A stretch of 10,527 bases of DNA. Source: Betaproteobacteria bacterium. GTDB taxonomy: Bacteria; Pseudomonadota; Gammaproteobacteria; Burkholderiales; SG8-39. The position numbers and the translations under genes are program-made. Positions 6,032 through 10,527 of the stretch are shown piece by piece. The notes beneath the pieces were generated by a model. The model searched no databases. It was not told where the DNA came from and saw only the letters and a program-made list of their open reading frames with translations. Numbering within the stretch: position 1 is the first letter of the stretch; each line of letters starts with the position of its first letter. The stretch covers positions 1 to 10,527 of the forward strand of contig JAFAGU010000146.1 of NCBI GenBank assembly GCA_019237595.1, written 5' to 3'.

Positions 6032-7351
6032 TCAAGAATCTGCGTTGCTATCGAGGGCATTCTGCCACATCCGCGCCTGCGTTTCCAAGCCGGAAGAGGC
6101 GGGGTTTTGCAGCTTTCCCGATAGGACACACGGGCGGCCGTTCACCCAGACATGGGAGACGTCCTCCCGGCCGGCCGCGTATACGAGGTGCGAGACCGGG
6201 TCGTAGACCGGCAAGAGGGCGGGTCCGGCCAGCTCGACCGCAACCAGGTCGGCTGCCTTGCCCGGGACGATCGAGCCCGTGCGCGTGCCGAGGCCGAGCG
6301 CCTGGGCGCCGGCGAGCGTGGCCGCGTGGAGCGCCGCATGGGCGGGCATCGCTTCGGGGTTTCCCGAGACCGCTTTGGCGAGCAACGCGGCGGTGCGCAT
6401 CTCCTGGAAGAGGTCGAGGCGGTTGTTGCTCGCGGCACCGTCGGTGCCGAGAGCCACATTGACGCCTTTCTTCCGCAGCTCTTCGATGGGCGAAAAACCG
6501 CTGGCGAGCTTGAGGTTGGACGAAGGGCAGTGCACGACGGAGGCGCCGTGGCGCGCGAGCGTGGCGACTTCCTCGGCTTCCAGGTGCACGCAATGAACCG
6601 CGATGAGCCCCGGCCCGAGCAGCCCGAGGCGGGCCAGGCGCTCGAGCGGGCGCACGCCGTGCTCGGCGATCGAGCGCTCGATTTCGTCGCTCGTCTCGTG
6701 CAAATGGATGTGCACCGGGCAGTCGAGCTCCGCCGCAAGCGTGCCGATTTTCTTCAGCGTCGCATCGGAGACCGTGTACGGCGCGTGCGGCGCGAAGCAG
6801 AACGAGGCGAGCGGCTCCCCGCCGCGCCGGTCGCGAAGATCGAGGCCCTTGCGCAGGTAGTCGTCCGCGTCCGAGGCATACGCCGAGGGGAACTCGATGG
6901 CGATGATGCCGTGGACGCTGCGCATGCCGGCCGCGAGCGCCGCGTCGAGCGACGATTCCGGGAAGAAGTACATGTCGTTGAACGTGGTGATGCCGCCGAG
7001 CAGCATCTCCGCGCACGCGAGCTCGGTGCCGGCGCGGACGAATTCGGCGGAGACGTGCTTCGCTTCCGCCGGCCAGATGTGCTCCTCCAGCCAGCGCATC
7101 AGCGGCAGGTCGTCGGCGAGGCCGCGCATGAGCGCCATGGCAGCATGCGTGTGCGCGTTGACAAGGCCCGGTATCAGGACATGGCTTTCCAGCTCGACGG
7201 GTTCGTAGGAGGCAAACCGTTCGCGCGCCCGGGCGGCGGGCAGGACCGCCTCGATGGCGCCGTCGCGCACGGCGACCGCATGGTCGCGAAGCACCGTGCC
7301 GGCCGGTTCGACCGGCACGACCCAGCGCGCACTGATGAGAAGCTCGGGCAT
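6032..7351 (-). CDS. mtaD: TRZ/ATZ-family amidohydrolase, probable 5'-methylthioadenosine/S-adenosylhomocysteine deaminase
   Basis: This 439-residue metal-dependent hydrolase belongs to the cytosine-deaminase-like branch of the amidohydrolase superfamily. The metal and catalytic residues are visible: His67 and His69 in NAHTH, His216 and Glu219 in HIHLHET, His253 in AVHCVHL, and Asp304 in LGTDGAASNN. The last motif and PGKAADLV near 363-370 are typical of MTA/SAH deaminases, which convert 5'-methylthioadenosine and S-adenosylhomocysteine to their inosine forms. SAH is the by-product of methylation by enzymes such as UbiG, so proximity to ubiG makes sense, and this neighbour is common in betaproteobacteria. 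Related enzymes act on triazines, guanine or 8-oxoguanine, so substrate is inferred. The ATG at 7349-7351 lies one base after the T-run of the preceding terminator and has no free ribosome site. No better start exists in the conserved N terminus. Confidence 0.88.
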   Translation of the reverse strand: MPELLISARWVVPVEPAGTVLRDHAVAVRDGAIEAVLPAARARERFASYEPVELESHVLIPGLVNAHTHAAMALMRGLADDLPLMRWLEEHIWPAEAKHVSAEFVRAGTELACAEMLLGGITTFNDMYFFPESSLDAALAAGMRSVHGIIAIEFPSAYASDADDYLRKGLDLRDRRGGEPLASFCFAPHAPYTVSDATLKKIGTLAAELDCPVHIHLHETSDEIERSIAEHGVRPLERLARLGLLGPGLIAVHCVHLEAEEVATLARHGASVVHCPSSNLKLASGFSPIEELRKKGVNVALGTDGAASNNRLDLFQEMRTAALLAKAVSGNPEAMPAHAALHAATLAGAQALGLGTRTGSIVPGKAADLVAVELAGPALLPVYDPVSHLVYAAGREDVSHVWVNGRPCVLSGKLQNPASSGLETQARMWQNALDSNADS

Positions 7352-7352
7352 G

Positions 7353-7382
7353 AAATAAAAAGGCCTCGCCGAGGGCGAGGCC
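7353..7382 (-). terminator. Rho-independent terminator after the OmpA protein at 7404
   Basis: On the minus strand GGCCUCGCC pairs with GGCGAGGCC (read in either order, a perfect 9-bp stem) with a 3-nt loop, followed by UUUUUAUUUC. It begins 21 bases after the ompA stop. The T-run ends one base before the ATG of the downstream amidohydrolase. Confidence 0.9.
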
Positions 7383-7403
7383 CGAATGGTAACCGCTCGC
7401 CGT

Positions 7404-8084
7404 CTACTGCTTCGGCGTGCCGGTCACGTCCACGGTAACGCGGCGGTTGGGCGTGAGGCACGACGCCAGCGCCTTTCGGTTCTTCTGGTCGGGGCACGAC
7501 TTCACCGGGAAGGCCTTGCCGGAGCCGACGCTCTGGATCTTGCTGCGATCCACGCCCTTCGAAGCGAGATAGCTGGCGACGGCGTCCGCGCGCCTTTGGG
7601 AGAGCTTGCGGTTGTACGCGTCGGAGCCGAGGCGATCGGTATGGCCTTCGACGCGCACGGAGTCGATGCTCGAGAATTGCCCGAGCTTCGCGAGCACCTC
7701 GCTATCGATCTTCTTGCGCATCGCCGGCGTGATCACCGCGGAATTGGAAGCGAACGTATCCGTGAGCGTCACGCTGAGCGGCACGGGCTTCGGTGCCGGC
7801 GCGGCCACGGGCGCCGGCGCAGGCTCCGGGGCAGGCGCCGCGCGCGGTGCGACCGGCGCTGGCGCAGGTGCGGGCGCCGCGACCGGCGCGGGCTTGGGCG
7901 CGAGATCCGGATCGCAGTCCGGCGAGGCCATCTGCGGGCTCCAATAGCCGCCGCGCCAGCACTGGCCGCTCGAGTTCTTCCATGTTGCGGCGCCGCCCCA
8001 ATACGCGGACTCCGGTTGCGATTGCGCTTGCGCGGCGCCGGTGATCGCGGCGGCGGCAAGGGTGATCCAGGCAGCTTTTTTCAT
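7404..8084 (-). CDS. OmpA-C domain envelope protein without a beta-barrel
   Basis: The 226-residue protein starts with a signal peptide (1-20, cut at AQA|Q). Next comes a Trp/Cys module, QCWRGGYWSPQMASPDCDPD with Cys42 and Cys57, that matches the module of the 4605-5354 paralogue. A long Ala/Pro linker (about 61-102) leads to an OmpA-C domain (about 103-222). Asp150 and Arg165 in GHTDRLGSDAYNRKLSQRRA are the peptidoglycan-binding pair, and Cys197/Cys209 form the extra loop pair. The usual FDFDK motif at the front of the domain is replaced by DTFASNSAVITP, so this copy is the more diverged. It should tether the outer membrane or periplasm to the wall. AGGGAGA sits upstream of the ATG at 8082-8084. 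The gene heads the minus-strand series and has a candidate promoter and 5' hairpin in the region shared with gyrA. Confidence 0.92.
   Translation of the reverse strand: MKKAAWITLAAAAITGAAQAQSQPESAYWGGAATWKNSSGQCWRGGYWSPQMASPDCDPDLAPKPAPVAAPAPAPAPVAPRAAPAPEPAPAPVAAPAPKPVPLSVTLTDTFASNSAVITPAMRKKIDSEVLAKLGQFSSIDSVRVEGHTDRLGSDAYNRKLSQRRADAVASYLASKGVDRSKIQSVGSGKAFPVKSCPDQKNRKALASCLTPNRRVTVDVTGTPKQ
7779..7904 (-). repeat. Ala/Pro-rich linker coding repeat in the OmpA protein
   Basis: Residues 61-102 consist mostly of Ala-Pro and Val-Ala-Pro units such as PAPAPAPVAP and PAPEPAPAPV, encoded by imperfect GC-rich repeats. This is a flexible periplasmic spacer between the Cys/Trp module and the OmpA-C domain. 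Confidence 0.65.
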
Positions 8085-8100
8085 CGTTTCTCCCTAATGT

Positions 8101-8117
8101 GCGGGTGCGGAACCCGC
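8101..8117 (-). promoter_or_regulatory. Stem-loop in the 5' leader of the OmpA gene at 7404-8084
   Basis: On the minus strand GCGGGU / UCCGC / ACCCGC forms a perfect 6-bp stem with a 5-nt loop, ending 16 bases before the ATG. If the candidate promoter just upstream is right, the hairpin would be at or within a base or two of the mRNA 5' end, a position known to stabilise E. coli ompA mRNA. The hairpin is seen directly; its role is inferred. Confidence 0.5.
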
Positions 8118-8122
8118 GTGCG

Positions 8123-8152
8123 ATTTAAGCCCTGTCCGGCGGGAAAAAGCAA
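8123..8152 (-). promoter_or_regulatory. Candidate sigma70-type promoter for the OmpA gene at 7404-8084
   Basis: On the minus strand TTGCTT (8147-8152) is followed by an 18-nt spacer and TTAAAT (8123-8128). Each hexamer matches the consensus at four positions. The predicted start would fall near 8116, about 30 nt before the ATG. This is a moderate match in an AT-richer island. Confidence 0.35.
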
Positions 8153-8206
8153 GCGTTTTTTATCAACGAAATCCGTGCCTTGCAGCTCGGAGGCGCGGTG
8201 CCCGCA

Positions 8207-8215
8207 TGATAAAAT
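8207..8215 (+). promoter_or_regulatory. Candidate extended -10 promoter of gyrA
   Basis: TGATAAAAT matches the extended -10 pattern TGnTATAAT with one mismatch in the hexamer. A -35 at normal spacing is weak (TCGGAG, 8187-8192). Transcription would begin near 8222, leaving only about 10 nt before the gyrA ATG. Confidence 0.45.
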
Positions 8216-8231
8216 TCGACCTTCGTTTTCC

Positions 8232-10527
<2,296 letters not shown>

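Noticed and set aside
6152..7438. Plus-strand reading frame of 428 codons antisense to the amidohydrolase
   Set aside because: Arg/Gly/Val-rich shadow of a well-supported enzyme gene; no known motifs.

Overview
This is a GC-rich window (roughly two thirds G+C, judged by eye) that reads as betaproteobacterial chromosome. The reasons are the gene neighbourhood, with gyrA, OmpA-family proteins, ubiG and a gph-type phosphatase side by side, together with the GyrA, UbiG and OmpA sequence types. No tRNA, rRNA, insertion sequence, integrase or CRISPR array was seen. No gap between genes exceeds 150 bases.

Layout from left to right. Bases 1-231 hold the 3' end of a plus-strand gene for a helical, TPR-like protein. 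It converges on a long minus-strand gene (stop at 239) for an exported TPR plus CHAT-domain protein with the His/Cys pair of a caspase-like peptidase. All genes from there to 8084 lie on the minus strand. In transcription order they are: an OmpA-C protein (7404-8084), a terminator, an MTA/SAH-deaminase-like amidohydrolase (6032-7351), a short OmpA-C lipoprotein (5486-6004), a terminator, a third OmpA-C protein (4605-5354), a terminator, ubiG (3844-4542), gph (3183-3854), and finally the CHAT gene. A divergent intergenic region (8085-8231) separates this series from gyrA, which runs on the plus strand out of the window.

The window mixes envelope anchoring (three barrel-less OmpA-C proteins that should hold outer membrane or periplasm to peptidoglycan), ubiquinone synthesis (ubiG), small-molecule housekeeping (2-phosphoglycolate removal, adenosine-thioether deamination) and DNA gyrase. 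The CHAT protein is the accessory-looking element. It carries a signal peptide, lies 28 nt downstream of gph with no terminator between them, and appears to start at an ATT codon behind a good Shine-Dalgarno sequence.

The best leads are the exported CHAT peptidase with its unusual start and operon position, and the terminators sitting directly against the start codons of the deaminase and ubiG. Further leads are a candidate 5'-terminal stem-loop on one ompA mRNA, a near-leaderless gyrA, and a short AT-rich rare-codon patch inside gyrA. No clearly novel multi-gene system is visible; most of the window is conserved core genome.
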